A stretch of 64,000 nt of DNA from Mya arenaria (GCF_026914265.1 NC_069136.1:11278356-11342355); one strand, 5' to 3'; counted from the first letter of the stretch, positions 32,118-45,270 are shown. Numbers and translations are program-made. The notes: generated by a model from the sequence alone, not told the origin.

Positions 32118-33643
32118 GTGAGTATTTTTACTGAACTTTTACGAGAGACGATCGAGTATATGTTGATGTTCAATTTTGGCGACCTACAGAAAAAATAGAC
32201 CCTAATTTATTTTGTGTTATTTAATGAAAAAAAATTGAAAACAAATCCTCGATTGTGATCGGCCCACATAAGAATGCAAACACCAAGTTTAATACAGTAC
32301 CCTTTTTTAATGATACTAGTTTAACAAGGAACACTTGGTTGGGAAAAAATGACTGACATGTTCTCTGTGAAACAATTTTAGATGCATTCGTCAGAATTGA
32401 TCTACGAAACATATTACAACAGAAGATTTGAAAAATGTCATTGACCCACACACGTATGCAAACACAAAAAAGGAATAAAGAAGGGCCTATCTACCAATTT
32501 CCTTGCGAATAATTCCATTTGTAAAATGAATGGACATAATCGAACAATCTGAATTCATAAGAAGACAACATACTGAGTTATTACACCTTTAATCAAATAA
32601 TTGAGAATGCATGCACACAACATGAACATGTGTTGTATGGCAAGTGTATGTGAGCACCAACTACAATAGTACACGTGTTAAATGCCCGTAAAATGCTCTT
32701 TTGTTTCAGGCTTTTCTCCGAATATAACTACTTTGCTCGAAACCAGACTTCGGCCAAATTTCATGGAGTTGTATCGAAAATGAAAGATTTATTCGAAGAG
32801 TGTAGGCGTACACATACAGATAGATATTGTGTGAATACGAAAAAGCCGGAACAATCTAGTATAGGGGTATGTACATACCCAACTGTTGAGACCATTGAGT
32901 CAAATATTGCATTCTTACAATATGCTGTGTGTTAACCTACTTAGCAATTTATGCTGCAACATCATGCACAGTGACGCTGTGTATTGCGGATTAAAGGGGC
33001 ATCACTGCGTATGATGAAATAGCCGACAAAAAAGAAAATTGTCGAAAACTGACATAAAGTTGGTATCGATATGTACAATGCATTGAAACTTACTAACTGA
33101 AGTACCACATAGATTAAAATTAATTTATCTTTCGCAGTTTTTTCGTATTTTTCCATTAGAAAAGATTACTAGGTATGTCCTAGTAGAATTCATTCCTTAT
33201 GCGTGATTGGCTAGTCGATGTTATCACGTGTTACCAAGTTAGGTATATAGCTTAAATATTAAATAAAGAGTAAAACATTTTATTAAATGATTGTCCTGAT
33301 ATTCGTTACAGAAAAGAACTTTTTTGGTGCCAATCTGGTGTATTGTACCGTTAAGGGTCAATAAAACACGAACACTTAAGGACATGTTTATATAAATATT
33401 ACCGTATGTATTAAGATGTAATATCTTTTATAAGTCGAATCAACTGTCTGTTCTGTTCTTAAATCAGGTAAATGGCTTAATATATGTTTTGAATACGCAA
33501 AAAGAAAAAAAGCAAATGATCATTCATTACCTTATGATATATTATTATATTAAGACGCTTTTGTCAATTATACAGAATCTGATTATAACCGTAATTGACA
33601 TGTTTTACGCAAAAATTATCGTAACATACACAATTTCTTACAG
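32118..33643. other. Sulfotransferase introns around exon 32710-32866
   Basis: Two introns (32118-32709 and 32867-33643) are AT-rich. I see no further exon or clear repeat in them. Confidence 0.4.
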
Positions 33644-33901
33644 CAAATTTGGAAAGGGCTCTACTACGTTCATCTTGGAGAGTTTTACCGAGTTTTCCCT
33701 AAGGAACAAATTCTTGTCCTAAAGCTGGATGACTGCAAGATCAATTATGACGAGTGTTTGCACAGGACGTTTAAGTTTCTGGAAATTTGTGAGTAAACAG
33801 TGTTCTATTTATTTATATTATACCTTACAGAAATGTGTCCCTTGTATGTTTATATTATATCGATCGGTCCTTATATCAGGGTATTTCATTAAACAATCCA
33901 G

Positions 33902-33985
33902 TTTTATGACGGCAGCGGTCCATGTCATATTTTTGACCTGTCCGGACCTCGCCAAAAAAAAATATGGACCGCTGACGCCATAAAA
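33902..33985. repeat. Palindrome in the sulfotransferase's last intron
   Basis: Arms 33902-33923 and 33964-33985 are 22 bp with two mismatches; the shared core is AGCGGTCCAT. It looks like the end-to-end arms of a small MITE. Confidence 0.6.
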
Positions 33986-34147
33986 ATGGTGAGAACGACT
34001 TGCGACTTTCACAACGGCAAATAATTGTCGGAAGTAACCATTAATTTATTTGTTCAATAAAACATCAAAGGCGCTTTTAAAATAATGAATGGTAATATAA
34101 AGTGTTTGGTACAATCTAAAGAAATATAGCACAAGACTTCGGGCCAA

Positions 34148-34218
34148 ATGGCATTATAAGGACCGCCTCGGTCCATATACACTTTCGGTGGCTGACAGGC
34201 CGGTCCTTATAATGTCAT
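34148..34218. repeat. Second palindrome with a GGTCC motif
   Basis: ATGGCATTATAAGGACCG (34148-34165) pairs with CGGTCCTTATAATGTCAT (34201-34218) with one mismatch. It shares the 'ggtccat' motif with the palindrome 160 bp upstream, so both may come from one element family. Confidence 0.6.
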
Positions 34219-34558
34219 ATGACTCTCAGTGGTGTGTTGTGTCTTAAATGCACATACTAGATTAAAGGTAATTAATTTTATAAAGAAGAGACTACTGAAA
34301 TAATATGATGTTCAGCCTAACAAACGCAACCGAGAAAAAGCAACCTACAGCAAACCTGAATTACAACACAGTTCAATAAATAATTTAATATCTGGAATAA
34401 AGAATTGAGGTTTCAGGTTTTATTTGCACATCTACATTTTGCCTTTGGCCAATTACAAATGGTATAAATAGTTTTAAAGCCAATACACAAAACATAAACA
34501 CAAAATGTCAACGTTAATACATTAAACATTAAGATGTGTTAAGGAATGAATTGCAAGG

Positions 34559-34672
34559 TTGATGTCATTATCATGGTATGAACGCAATTGGGCTGGTCTA
34601 AGTGTGTGAAGTCCGAAGGACTCCACGCGTACTTTGACCAGCCCAATTGCGTTCATACCCCTATTGTGTCAT
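34559..34672. mobile_element. Small palindromic MITE with 24-bp perfect arms
   Basis: GGTATGAACGCAATTGGGCT and the next four bases (34575-34598) pair perfectly with 34636-34659. Just outside is TTGATGTCATTATC (34559-34572), which is also present in the relative at 39610-39700. Confidence 0.65.
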
Positions 34673-34715
34673 GTGTAAGCAATCCCATGATTTTAAAACA
34701 GATTATATAATATAA

Positions 34716-34805
34716 CTAGGGATGCAAACGAATGGCAAAATTGATATTCGAATATTCGGTAATTCTTTCGAACGAATATTCGAATACTCGATTACCAAAA
34801 TACAT
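34716..34805. repeat. AATATTCG-rich dispersed repeat fragment
   Basis: 'tagggatgcaaacgaatgg' followed by repeated 'gaatattcg' motifs is a pattern I have met as a dispersed repeat in molluscs. It may be the end of an hAT-type MITE. The other end is not seen. Confidence 0.35.
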
Positions 34806-35210
34806 ATGTTAAAAGTTGTAGTAAATTATTATAGTATTCGCTAAAGTATTAAATAGCCGGGGCATTTTAACCCTCACATGTCGTAACCACTACGCGCGGC
34901 GGACCCTGAATTTCATCAAATGAGCCTCTGAAATTCCTCATTTCAGAAAGACAAAAAGTAATACATTATGAAGTAAAAAGTAAAAAGCTAAATCTTTTCA
35001 TTAATATTCATGTGCCGTCATATTTGTAAACAACGTGAACTTAGATAGAATTCTGGTCAAATGGCGTTGTACGCCAATGGAGGGTCTTTCCGTAGGACGA
35101 GCAGCCTCGTTCTGGGATTGACCTCTACTAAATAAAACTATAAAAAACAAACCAACTCGAGAATTAGTTTATTTCTTAATTGGCAAAGGCATATAACCGA
35201 AAAAAAGATT

Positions 35211-37815
35211 TTTCACAACCTTAGCTTTTGACATAAACCATCACAGCCAACTAGACAACAATAGCTTTGGGCATTAACCAGCATAGTTCACTGGACAACA
35301 TTAGTTTTGGGCATTAACCATCACAGCTAACTAGACAACAATAGCTTTGGGCATTAACCAGCATAGTTTACTGGACAACATTAGTTTTGGGCATTAACCA
35401 TCACAGCTAACTAGACAACAATAGCTTTGGGCATTAACCAGCATAGTTTACTGGACAACATTAGTTTTGGGCATTAACCATCACAGCTAACCAGACAACA
35501 ATAGCTTTGGGCATAAACCAGCATTGTTTACTGGACACCATTAGTTTTGGGCATTAACCATCACAGCTAACTAGACAACAATAGCTTTGGGCATTAACCA
35601 GCATAGTTTACTGGACAACATTAGTTTTGGGCATTAACAATCACAGCTAACTAGACAACATTAGCTTTGGGCATTAACCAGCATAGTTTACTGGACAAGA
35701 TTAGTTTTGGGCATTAACCATCACAGCTAACTAGACAACATTTAGCTTTGGGCATACACCAGCATTGTTTACTGGACACCATTAGTTTTGGGCATTAACC
35801 ATCACAGCTAACTAGACAACAATAGCTTTGGGCATTAACCAGCATAGTTTACTGGACACCAATAGTTTTGGGCATTAACCATCACAGCTAACTAGACAAC
35901 ATTTAGCTTTGGGCATTAACCAGCATAGTTTACTGGACACCATTAGTTTTGGGCATTAACCATCACAGCTAACTAGACAACATTTAGCTTTGGGCATTAA
36001 CCAGCATAGTTTACTGGACACCATTAGTTTTGGGCATTAACCATCACAGCTAACTAGACAACATTTAGCTTTGGGCATTAACCAGCATAGTTTTCTGAAC
36101 AACATTAGTTTTGGGCATTAACCGACATCGCTAACTGGACAACATTAGCTTTGGGCATTAACCAGCATAGTTTACTGGACAACATTAGTTGTGGGCATTA
36201 ACCGACATCGCTAACTGGACAACACAAGCTTTGGGCATAAACCAACTCAGCTACCAACATAAGCTTTGGGCATAGACCAATTCAGCTAACTAAACAACAT
36301 TGGCTTGGTTATAAACCACCATCGCCAACTGGACAACATTGATTTTTGAAACCACCATCTTTAATTGGAAAGCATTAGCGTTGGGCATTATCGAACATAG
36401 CTTACTAGACAACATTAAATTTTGGCATAAACAATATAGCTAACCGGTCAACATTAAATTTGTTCATTAACCAACATAGCTAGTCAGACAACATAGGCTT
36501 TGGGCATCAACCGACAGCGCTAACTGGACAACATTAGCATTGGGCATAATATAAGTAGACAATATAAGCTTTGGGTATAAATCAACACAGCTAACTAGAA
36601 AACATTGGTTTGTAATATAAACCAACACAGCTTACACGATAACATTAGCTTGTGGCATAAACCAACGAAGTTTACTCTATAACATTAGCTTTTGATTTAA
36701 ACCAAGATAGCAGACTATACAACATAAGATTTGGGCATAAACCAACATAGCTAACTAGACAAAATTGGTGTGTGCATAAACCAACATAGCTGACCAGACA
36801 ACAAAAGTTTTGGGCATTAACCAACATAGCTTACTGGACAACATTAGTTTTAGGCATTAAGCAACATAGCTTACTGGACAACATTGGTGTGGGAATAAAC
36901 CAACATAGCTTACTGGACAACATTAGTTTTGGGCATTAACCAACATCGCTTACTGGACAACATTGGTATGGTCATAAACCAACATAGCTTACTGGACAAC
37001 ATTAGTGTGGGCATTCACCAACATAGCTTACAGGGCAAAACTGGTGTGGGCATTAACCAACATAGCTTATGGACAAAATTGGTGTGGGCATTAACCAACA
37101 TAGCTAACTAGACAACATTGGTGTGGGCATAAACCTACATAGCTTACCAGACAACAAAAGTTTTGGGCATTAACCAATATAGCTTACTGGACAACATTAG
37201 TTTTGGGCATTAACCAACATCGCTAAGTGGACAACATCGGTGTGGGCATGAACCAACAGAGCTTACCGGACAACATAAGTTTTGGGCATTAACCAACATC
37301 GCTAACTGGACAACATTAGGTTTTTTCATATACCAACAAAGCTGATTAGACAACTCAAGCTTTGGGCAATATTCGACATATCTTACTGGACAACATTAGC
37401 CTTGGGCATAAACCAGCAACGCTGTCTGGACAACTTAAGCTTTGGGCATAATTCAACATATCTTACTAGACAACATTAGCTTTGGGCATAGACACACATA
37501 GCTTTCTAGACAACTCAAGCTTTGGGCATTATTCGACATATCTAACTTGACAAAATTAGCTTTGGGCATAGACCAACATATCTACCTAGACAACATAAGC
37601 TTTGGGTATAAACCAACATAACTAACTAGACAACATTGGCTTTCGGCAGAAACCACAATCGCAAACTGGACAACATAAGTTTTGGCCATAAACCAACATA
37701 ACTAACTAGACAACATTGGCTTTCGGCAGAAACCACAATCGCAAACTGGACAACATAAGCTTAGGTTATAAACCAACATTATTTACTAGACAACATTGGC
37801 TTTTGTGAGAACTAA
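35211..37815. repeat. 40/80-bp dimeric minisatellite (about 64 monomers)
   Basis: Two related 40-bp monomers alternate: CAGCATAGTTTACTGGACAA with CATTAGTTTTGGGCATTAAC, and CATCACAGCTAACTAGACAA with CAATAGCTTTGGGCATTAAC. The 80-bp dimer is regular from 35211 to about 36200. After that the monomers are diverged and the dimer order breaks down. It occupies more than half of the sulfotransferase's last intron. Confidence 0.93.
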
Positions 37816-38140
37816 GTTTGAACGTTGTGTCTTGGAGCGAGCCAATTTTTGCGAAAATGCATGGAAACAAGTTATATAAAACTGCTGACAAATCATAAGA
37901 TCGCAGATTTTTATATTTAAGTTCAAAAATTGATGTTTTATGCATTTTACTTAAACCGTTAGTAACGGTTTTAGCCTTAAAACATTAATTTTCGAACGGA
38001 TATATGAAAATCTGCGATCTGATCATTTGTCAGCAATCTTTTATCATTGGTTTGCAGATACTTAAGCAAAAAAATGCTCTTTCCAAGACAAGAAATAAAA
38101 AGTTGTAAAAACGGTATATCCGTGAGAGTGCAGTTTTAAG
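37808..38140. mobile_element. 'gctgcactctcaca' foldback MITE
   Basis: It has the same arm layout as 26578-26901, with the arms meeting at 'cttaaaccgttagtaacgg' and the right end 'ccgtgagagtgcagtttta'. It follows directly on the minisatellite and ends 189 bp before the last sulfotransferase exon. Confidence 0.7.
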
Positions 38141-38517
38141 GTATTGGCCATTTATCATGTTTTAATAATGTTCTACCAACTCCTGTTGTAAAGGAAAGAT
38201 GTGGCAAGTTATGAACATGCCATCATATTTAGGTCATTTCAACACAAAACGGTTACTTGACATGTCATGTTAGCAAGTGTACTTCTTTCCATTTTTTTCT
38301 GCTATTCAACATCTTCTCTGTGTTTCAGCTCCCGTGACAGAGGAATTTTATAAAGCCCTGAACACTAACTATACAGTAAAAAAATACGAGACAATATCCG
38401 GCTAGGATGTGGAATTCCACCAAAAGAATGTTAGAAGAATTTTATAAGCCTTATAATGACGAGCTTGTTAAGATGCTTGGACCTCATTTCAACTTTTCTA
38501 CAAAGTATTCTCCATAA

Positions 38518-39904
38518 TGTTTTGCATACCGTACTGCAAGAAAAGGAGTAAGAACAAGTATTTAGTGTTTGAAATAACTCTTCGTTCACCTTTAATAGGG
38601 TCAGACATCAAGAGTAATACTTTTTCGTTTAAAGTATAAACAGAAGGCTTAGTTTAATGATAAAATGTCATCAAATTAGAACTCTGTAGTAAATATAAAA
38701 AATGACATAAAAATGCTCTTTTTTGCTTAAAAGGGTTAGTAACGCTGTTAAAATTTGAATTGTTTAGACTTGGATTTAGAAACTGTGTTCAAATTCTGCC
38801 AGTTGCTGTTTGGTGTGCGTTCATAAAAATCAGTTAAATATTCCAATTTAAACAAAAAATGTCACCAATTTACAATCTGTGAACGAGTCCCTTGAAACTG
38901 TTGCTAAGGTGCATGCGGTGGATTTGTTGTTATAATTTTCATATTAAAAGTTTGCTTGCACATCTACAAGTCATACACCATCCACACTTAGTTATAACCC
39001 TTGCACTTGTTGGTGTATATCCCGTTTTCTGGTCCACATTAAGTGATAATCACTTTCTGCAAAATATATCACTGGACGTTCATTTTGCCATTAGTCAATG
39101 ACTGTATACTTTAGTAGTGTATGTTTTAACTTCGCGTACTTTTGAATATTTACACCCCAACTTCCATGCCTTACATGAACTGCCTTTTGGCTTTTGCGAT
39201 TATTATCCGCTGAACGCAAAATCTTCGGATATGTTCGGATCGTCAGTCATCGCATAACAATATACATGTAAATTGAAAATTGTTAGTCTGGTCATTATGT
39301 GTATGGTTTTGCAGGGCCGGAAAAACTTAATTCAAATTGTAAGAAAGTGTAAATTTATGATATGTTGATGCATTTTTGTGATTAGTGTTTCAATTTTACG
39401 TTTAATGATGATTTGAGGTGATTGTTTTTTCCCCCATTATTGTGACGTCATTTGATAAACTGTTTCCGGTTAAGGTCGGGTCGTTATATTTACAGAAAGG
39501 GTGACAAAGAAAAACTGAAAGGTTTTCTTAAAAGAAATGACGTATTTTCAATCAATTTTTGAATGAAATAATTAACGATTGGTGTAAATATAAGTAATAA
39601 ATTGCGTGATTGATGTCATTATCAGGGATATAAAAGCTTATTCCACACCTTTTAAGTTTTAACTAACCCAACTGCGTGCATACACCGATAATGACATCAA
39701 CACCCCAATATTTGTTATTTAACATGACGTATGGTTAACGTTATGTCTGAGCTTCAGAAATTCCATGTTCAAAATTATTCTGAAATACAATCACTGTACT
39801 ATCTAAGTAACGTTGTTTTCATTTTCTGTAAGTTTGACTTATTTGTATCTATTATCTAACAAAAAAATAAAATAAAAAGAATCAAACCAGGTCATTATTC
39901 CACG
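38518..39904. other. Downstream flank of the sulfotransferase
   Basis: It is AT-rich with no gene recognised; the open frame at 38892-39101 lacks any support. A small palindromic MITE is at 39610-39700. Confidence 0.4.
39610..39700. mobile_element. Small palindromic MITE, relative of 34559-34672
   Basis: TTGATGTCATTATC (39610-39623) pairs perfectly with GATAATGACATCAA (39687-39700). The interior has 'aacccaactgcgtgcatac', a decayed form of the arm in the relative at 34636. Confidence 0.55.
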
Positions 39905-42900
39905 CACTAGTCCTTAGTACACACCAGCATATACCATCCCTGCCATTGATAGCTGGGGCATAGTCATCAGTGCACACCAGTATAGACCGCCCCTGTCATT
40001 GATAGCTGGGGCCTAGTCCTCAGTACACACCAGCATATATCGCCCCTGTCATTGACAGCCGGTGCATAGTCCTCAGTACACACCAGCATATACGCCCCCT
40101 TAATTGACAGCCGGTGCATAGTCCTCAGTACACACCAGCATATACGCCCCCTTAATTGACAGCCGGTGCATAGTCCTCAGTACACACCAGCATATATCGC
40201 CCCTGTCATTGACAGCCGGTGCATAGTCCTCAGTACACACCAGCATATACGCCCCCTTAATTGACAGCCGGTGCATAGTCCTCAGTACACACCAGCATAT
40301 ACCGCCCCTCACATTGATAGCTGGGGCATAGTCCTCAGTACACACCAGCATATACCGCCCCTGTAATTGACAGCTGGGGCCTAGTCCTCAGTACACATCA
40401 GCATATACCGCCCCCTTTTATTGATAGCTAAGGCATAGTCCTCAGTACACACCAGCATATACCGCCCCTGTAATTGACAGCTGGGGCCTAGTCCTCAGTA
40501 CACATCAGCATATACCGCCCCCTTTTATTGATAGCTAAGGCATAGTCCTCAGTACACACCAGCATATACCGCCCCTCACATTGATAGCTGGGGCATAGTC
40601 CTCAGTACACACCAGCATATACCGCCCCTGTAATTGACAGCTGGGGCCTAGTCCTCAGTACACATCAGCATATACCGCCCCCTTCATTGACAGCCGGGGC
40701 ATAGTCCTCAGTACACACCAGCATATACCGCCCCTGTAATTGACAGCTGGGGCCTAGTCCTCAGTACACATCAGCATATACCGCCCCCTTCATTGACAGC
40801 CGGGGCATAGTCCTTAGTGCACACCAGCATATACCGCCACCTTAAATTGATAGCTGGGGCCTACTCCTCAGAGCACACAAGCATTTACCGCCCTTGTCAT
40901 TAATAGCTGAGGCATAGTCCTTAGTACACACCAGCATATACCGCCCCTGTCATTAATAGCTGGGGCAAAGTCCTCAGTGCACACCAGCATAAACCGCCCC
41001 TGTCATTGATAGCTGGGGCAAAGTCCTCAGTACACACCAGCATATACCACCCCTGTCATTGATAGCTGGGGCATAGTCCTCAGTGCATACCCGCATGTAC
41101 CTCCAATGTCAATGATATGCACACCAGCATACACCATCCCCTTCACTGACAGCTGGGGCCTAGTCCTCAGTACACACCAGCATATACCGCCCCTGTAATT
41201 GACAGCTGGGGCCTAGACCTCAGTACACATCAGCATATACCGCCCCCTTTTATTGATAGCTAAGGCATAGTCCTCAGTACACACCAGCATATACCGCCCC
41301 TCACATTGATAGCTGGGGCATAGTCCTCAGTACACACCAGCATATACCGCCCCTGTAATTGACAGCTGGGGCCTAGTCCTCAGTACACATCAGCATATAC
41401 CGCCCCCTTCATTGACAGCCGGGGCATATCCTCAGTACACACCAGCATATACCGCCCCTGTAATTGACAGCTGGGGCCTAGTCCTCAGTACACATCAGCA
41501 TATACCGCCCCCTTCATTGACAGCCGGGGCATAGTCCTTAGTGCACACCAGCATATACCGCCACCTTAAATTGATAGCTGGGGCCTACTCCTCAGAGCAC
41601 ACAAGCATTTACCGCCCTTGTCATTAATAGCTGAGGCATAGTCCTTAGTACACACCAGCATATACCGCCCCTGTCATTAATAGCTGGGGCAAAGTCCTCA
41701 GTGCACACCAGCATAAACCGCCCCTGTCATTGATAGCTGGGGCAAAGTCCTCAGTACACACCAGCATATACCACCCCTGTCATTGATAGCTGGGGCATAG
41801 TCCTCAGTGCATACCCGCATGTACCTCCAATGTCAATGATATGCACACCAGCATACACCATCCCCTTCACTGACAGCTAGGTCCTACTACTCAGTACACA
41901 CCAGCATAGACCGCCGACTTCATTGACGACCGGGGCATAGTCCTCAGTGCACACAAGCATATACCGCCCCTGCCATTAACAGTTGGGGCATGGTCCTCAG
42001 TACACACCAGCATATACCGCCCTTTCATTGATAGCTGGGGCATAGTCCTTAGTACACATCAGCATATACCGGCCCTGTCATTGATAGCTGGGGCATAGTC
42101 CTCAGTGCACACCAGCATCTACCGCACCTATCATTGATAGCTGGGGCACAGTCCTCAGTGCACACAAGCATATACCGCCCCTGTCATCGCCCCTGTCATT
42201 GATAGCTGGGGCCTAGTCCTCAGTGCACACCAGCATATACCGCCCCTTTCATTGATAGCTGGGGCATAGTCCTTAGTACAAATCAACATATACCGGCCCT
42301 GTCATTGATAGCTGGGGCATAGTCCTCAGTGCACACCAGCATCTACCGCACCTGTCGTTGATAGCTGGGGCACAGTCCTCAGTGCACACAAGCATATACC
42401 GCCCCTGTCATCGCCCCTGTCATTGATAGCTGGGGTCTAGTCCTCAGTGCACACCAGCATATACCGCCCCTGTCATTGATAGTTGGGCATAGTCCTCATG
42501 CACATCAGCATATACCGCCCTGTTATCGCCTCTGTCATTGGCAGCTGGTCCTCCTTAGTTCACACCAGCATAGACCGCCCCTCATTGATAGCTGGGGCTA
42601 GTCCAGTTCACACAGCATATACGTCCCCTCATTGATAGCTGGGGCATAGTCCTTAGTTCACACCAGCATATACCCCCCTGTCATTGATAGCTGGGGCATA
42701 GTCCGCAGTACACACCAGCATATATCGCCCCTGTAATCGCCCCTGTTATTGATAGATGGGGCATAGTCTTCAGTACACACCAGCATATAAAGCCCCTGTC
42801 ATCGCCACTGTCATTGATAGCTGGGGCATAGTCCTCAGTTCACACCAGCATATACCGCCCCTGTCATTGATAGCTGATGCATAGTCCTCAGTGCACACCA

Positions 42901-43325
42901 GCATATACCGCACCTGTCATTGATAGCTGAGGCATAGTCCTCAGTGCACACCAGCATATACCGCCCCTGTCATTGCCCCTGTCATTGATAGCTGGGGCCT
43001 AGTCCTCAGTGCACACCAGCATATACCGCCCCTGTCATTGATAGTTGGGGCATAGTCCTCAGTGCACACCAGCAATTCCCCACTCACTACCGCCCCTGTT
43101 ATACCCCTGTCATTGATAGCTGGGGCCTAGTCCTCAGTATACACCAGCATATACCGCCCTGTCATTGATAGCTGGGGCTAGTCCTCAGTTACACCAGCAT
43201 ATACCGCCCCGTGTCATTGATAGCTGGGGCATAGTCCTCAGTCATACCAGCATATACCGCCCGTGTCATTGATAGCTGGGGCATAGTCCTCAGTGCATAC
43301 CAGCATATACCGCCCAATGTCAATG
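39905..43325. repeat. 53-bp minisatellite (about 65 units)
   Basis: The unit is about TAGTCCTCAGTACACACCAG, CATATACCGCCCCTGTCATT and GATAGCTGGGGCA. Variants (CCCCCTTTTATT, CCCCCTTCATT, CCCCTCACATT, GCACACC) recur in order. A block containing the aberrant 'cctccaatgtcaatgatatg' recurs 724 bp apart (41101 and 41825), which shows a higher-order duplication. No coding function is suggested by the open frame at 40100-40351. Confidence 0.93.
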
Positions 43326-44922
43326 TTTCAAAGATATGACATACTATGAATAAAAACAAGGATAAAAAAACATGAGGAAATTATAAATAGGAAGTATAAC
43401 GATGCATTGTGAAGTCCCATAATAAATAAAAATATGACAACAAAGTAAACAAGAGTTAAGGTATTATTGCTGTCAAATAACAGAGAATCATGATTGTGCC
43501 AATAAGAATCAATTTTAAAACAGAAATTGCAACATTATGACAATTATCAAAATCTCTGGAAGAGAATGAATAGTATATACAATTTTTAAACAGCGTGGGA
43601 GAATTCTAATAATATGTAGATACGAATGAGGTTAGGGACCCGCAGTTCCCCAACTCTGCAAAAAACTTCGGTAAGAACGTGCATTTCTTCTCAATGCAAA
43701 CGTTTACCACCGTGTGTAAAGATACTATTAATAGAGATGCAGGTGCCCAGGAAGAGGGCTTAACAAGGTTAGAACCTAAAACTGTTTAATAAGACACAAA
43801 TACATTTTAAACATAGATCCACCTCATCTTAGTTCAGATGTGGGTTTGCCCCCGTTAAGACTAGAAACTGGCAAGTACGAAAATGTTTCAGAACAGTTAT
43901 GACTGCAAAAGCTTGTGAAATTAATAATAACGATTTTAATCTGTGCAATCAAAACAAATCGATATTTGTTCAGTCCAATAAAGAGATTTTTTAGTCAGTG
44001 CGAAGACCTTGATAATGATTTTAAAAACTAGAAATTACCTGTTCGATAGATGATTTTTTACTGTTTGGGCTAATGATACTTTTGAGTTGGACCATAATTC
44101 GATTCATAGTATGTTCATCTTTTAAAAGTGCATGTTAATTTGTTTGATTTAGTTTGTTATTCTACATAACTCCTTGTTGGCTGTTTAAAAAATGTATTTT
44201 TTCTTAACAGCAATTTGTTATTTCTGAATGTGTAAATGTGCTATTCATTTACTGTTTTGTTTTATCTTCACATTTTCAAATTTAGTATGCGACAGCCTTT
44301 GAACATGTGAGCGATTTGCAAAACGTAAAAAATAAACGGTGCCAGGGTAAATACACGTTCGGTATGACCTTTATTGGCCGGAATGAATTATATAATAACT
44401 ATTACTAATTGTGTGATGCTTTTTAATGATAAAATAAAAGAATTTTAAAAAAGATTGAAAACATGGTATAATTCTACTTGACGGGTTTTGAATGCAAACT
44501 TTAAAAGCAAGGCATATCATAAACGACTAAGATGGAAACTCTGTGCAACTCGAAACATCGGATAACTCTTAGTTTTAGGTCTGGCTCGTTCGTCATTGAG
44601 TTATCGCAGTTTTACCAAATATTTCCGAAAGAGCGTTCCAAAGGGTCGAACATTTGAATGTAATCGTGTATTAGGTACAAACACCCCCCATCATGGTATT
44701 CAACGTTACTTGCCAGGTATACAGAAAAATTGTTAAACAGTAAAATACATCAAAGAAACCATTAACAGATATACATGTATTGCAATATAAATATATAACA
44801 CATGCATGGAAATGCCATGGACGAAACAAAGGACCAATAGGCAGTTGGGCCAGGATTAACTAGTCTACACCCGGTTCTCCTTGGTCAACAAATAAATGCA
44901 TACAAATAAGTGCATACACTTA
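43326..44922. other. AT-rich non-coding region
   Basis: I recognise no exon, RNA gene or clear repeat in this stretch. Confidence 0.4.
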
Positions 44923-45270
44923 CACTGTGTGTATACCATTTGATAAATTGCGTCATAAATGCTACGTCGGAAGGCAACCTTTTGCTTCGGAGGAAGACTT
45001 TAAACGAAGATAACTTCACTATTTCTTCACCATTTTAAATGAAACATAGCGCAGTCAACGCCGCTGACAGGGCCCTGCCGGAAACTCTCAATCAAACTAT
45101 GGTAAAAAAAGGAAGACGGGGCTCCGTCAGCGGCGTTGACTGCGCTAAGTTTCATTTAAAATGATGAAGAAATAGTGATGTTATATGTTTTAAAGTCTTC
45201 ATTCGAAGCAAAATTTTGCCTTCCGACGTAGCATTTATGACGCAATTTAACACGTGGTATATACACACTG
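44923..45270. mobile_element. Foldback MITE with ~160-bp terminal inverted repeats (copy B, compact)
   Basis: The left end is CACTGTGTGTATACC and the right end GGTATATACACACTG. The arms (including 'gcgtcataaatgctacgtcg', 'aactt-actatttcttca' type blocks and 'agcgcagtcaacgccgctga') pair over nearly their whole length and leave a loop of only a few dozen bases. It lacks the inner palindrome of copy A. No clear target-site duplication was seen. Confidence 0.75.

Larger units (their letters stand above)
31072..38517 (+). pseudogene. CHST15-like carbohydrate sulfotransferase, 3' part in five exons, frameshifted last exon
   Basis: Exons: 31072-31167, 31958-32117, 32710-32866, 33644-33788 and 38329-38517. 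All have AG acceptors and GT donors and consistent phases (1, 2, 0, 1). The encoded order matches the C-terminal half of CHST15/GalNAc4S-6-O-sulfotransferase: LPFEFYLDWFQAAV, then IIAILREPVERLFSEY (the 3'-phosphate-binding loop of PAPS sulfotransferases, RxPxxRxxSxY), then QIWKGLYYVHLGEFYRVF, ILVLKLDD, and finally MWNSTKRMLEEFYKPYN. These Golgi enzymes move sulfate from PAPS to chondroitin sulfate. The upstream exon with the 5' PAPS loop was not found. In the last exon an A7 run (38378-38384) sits where the frame shifts: the upstream frame meets TAG at 38403-38405, while the expected C terminus continues in the +1 frame to TAA at 38515-38517. It may be a pseudogene, or a working gene with one homopolymer error and missed 5' exons. 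Confidence 0.75.
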
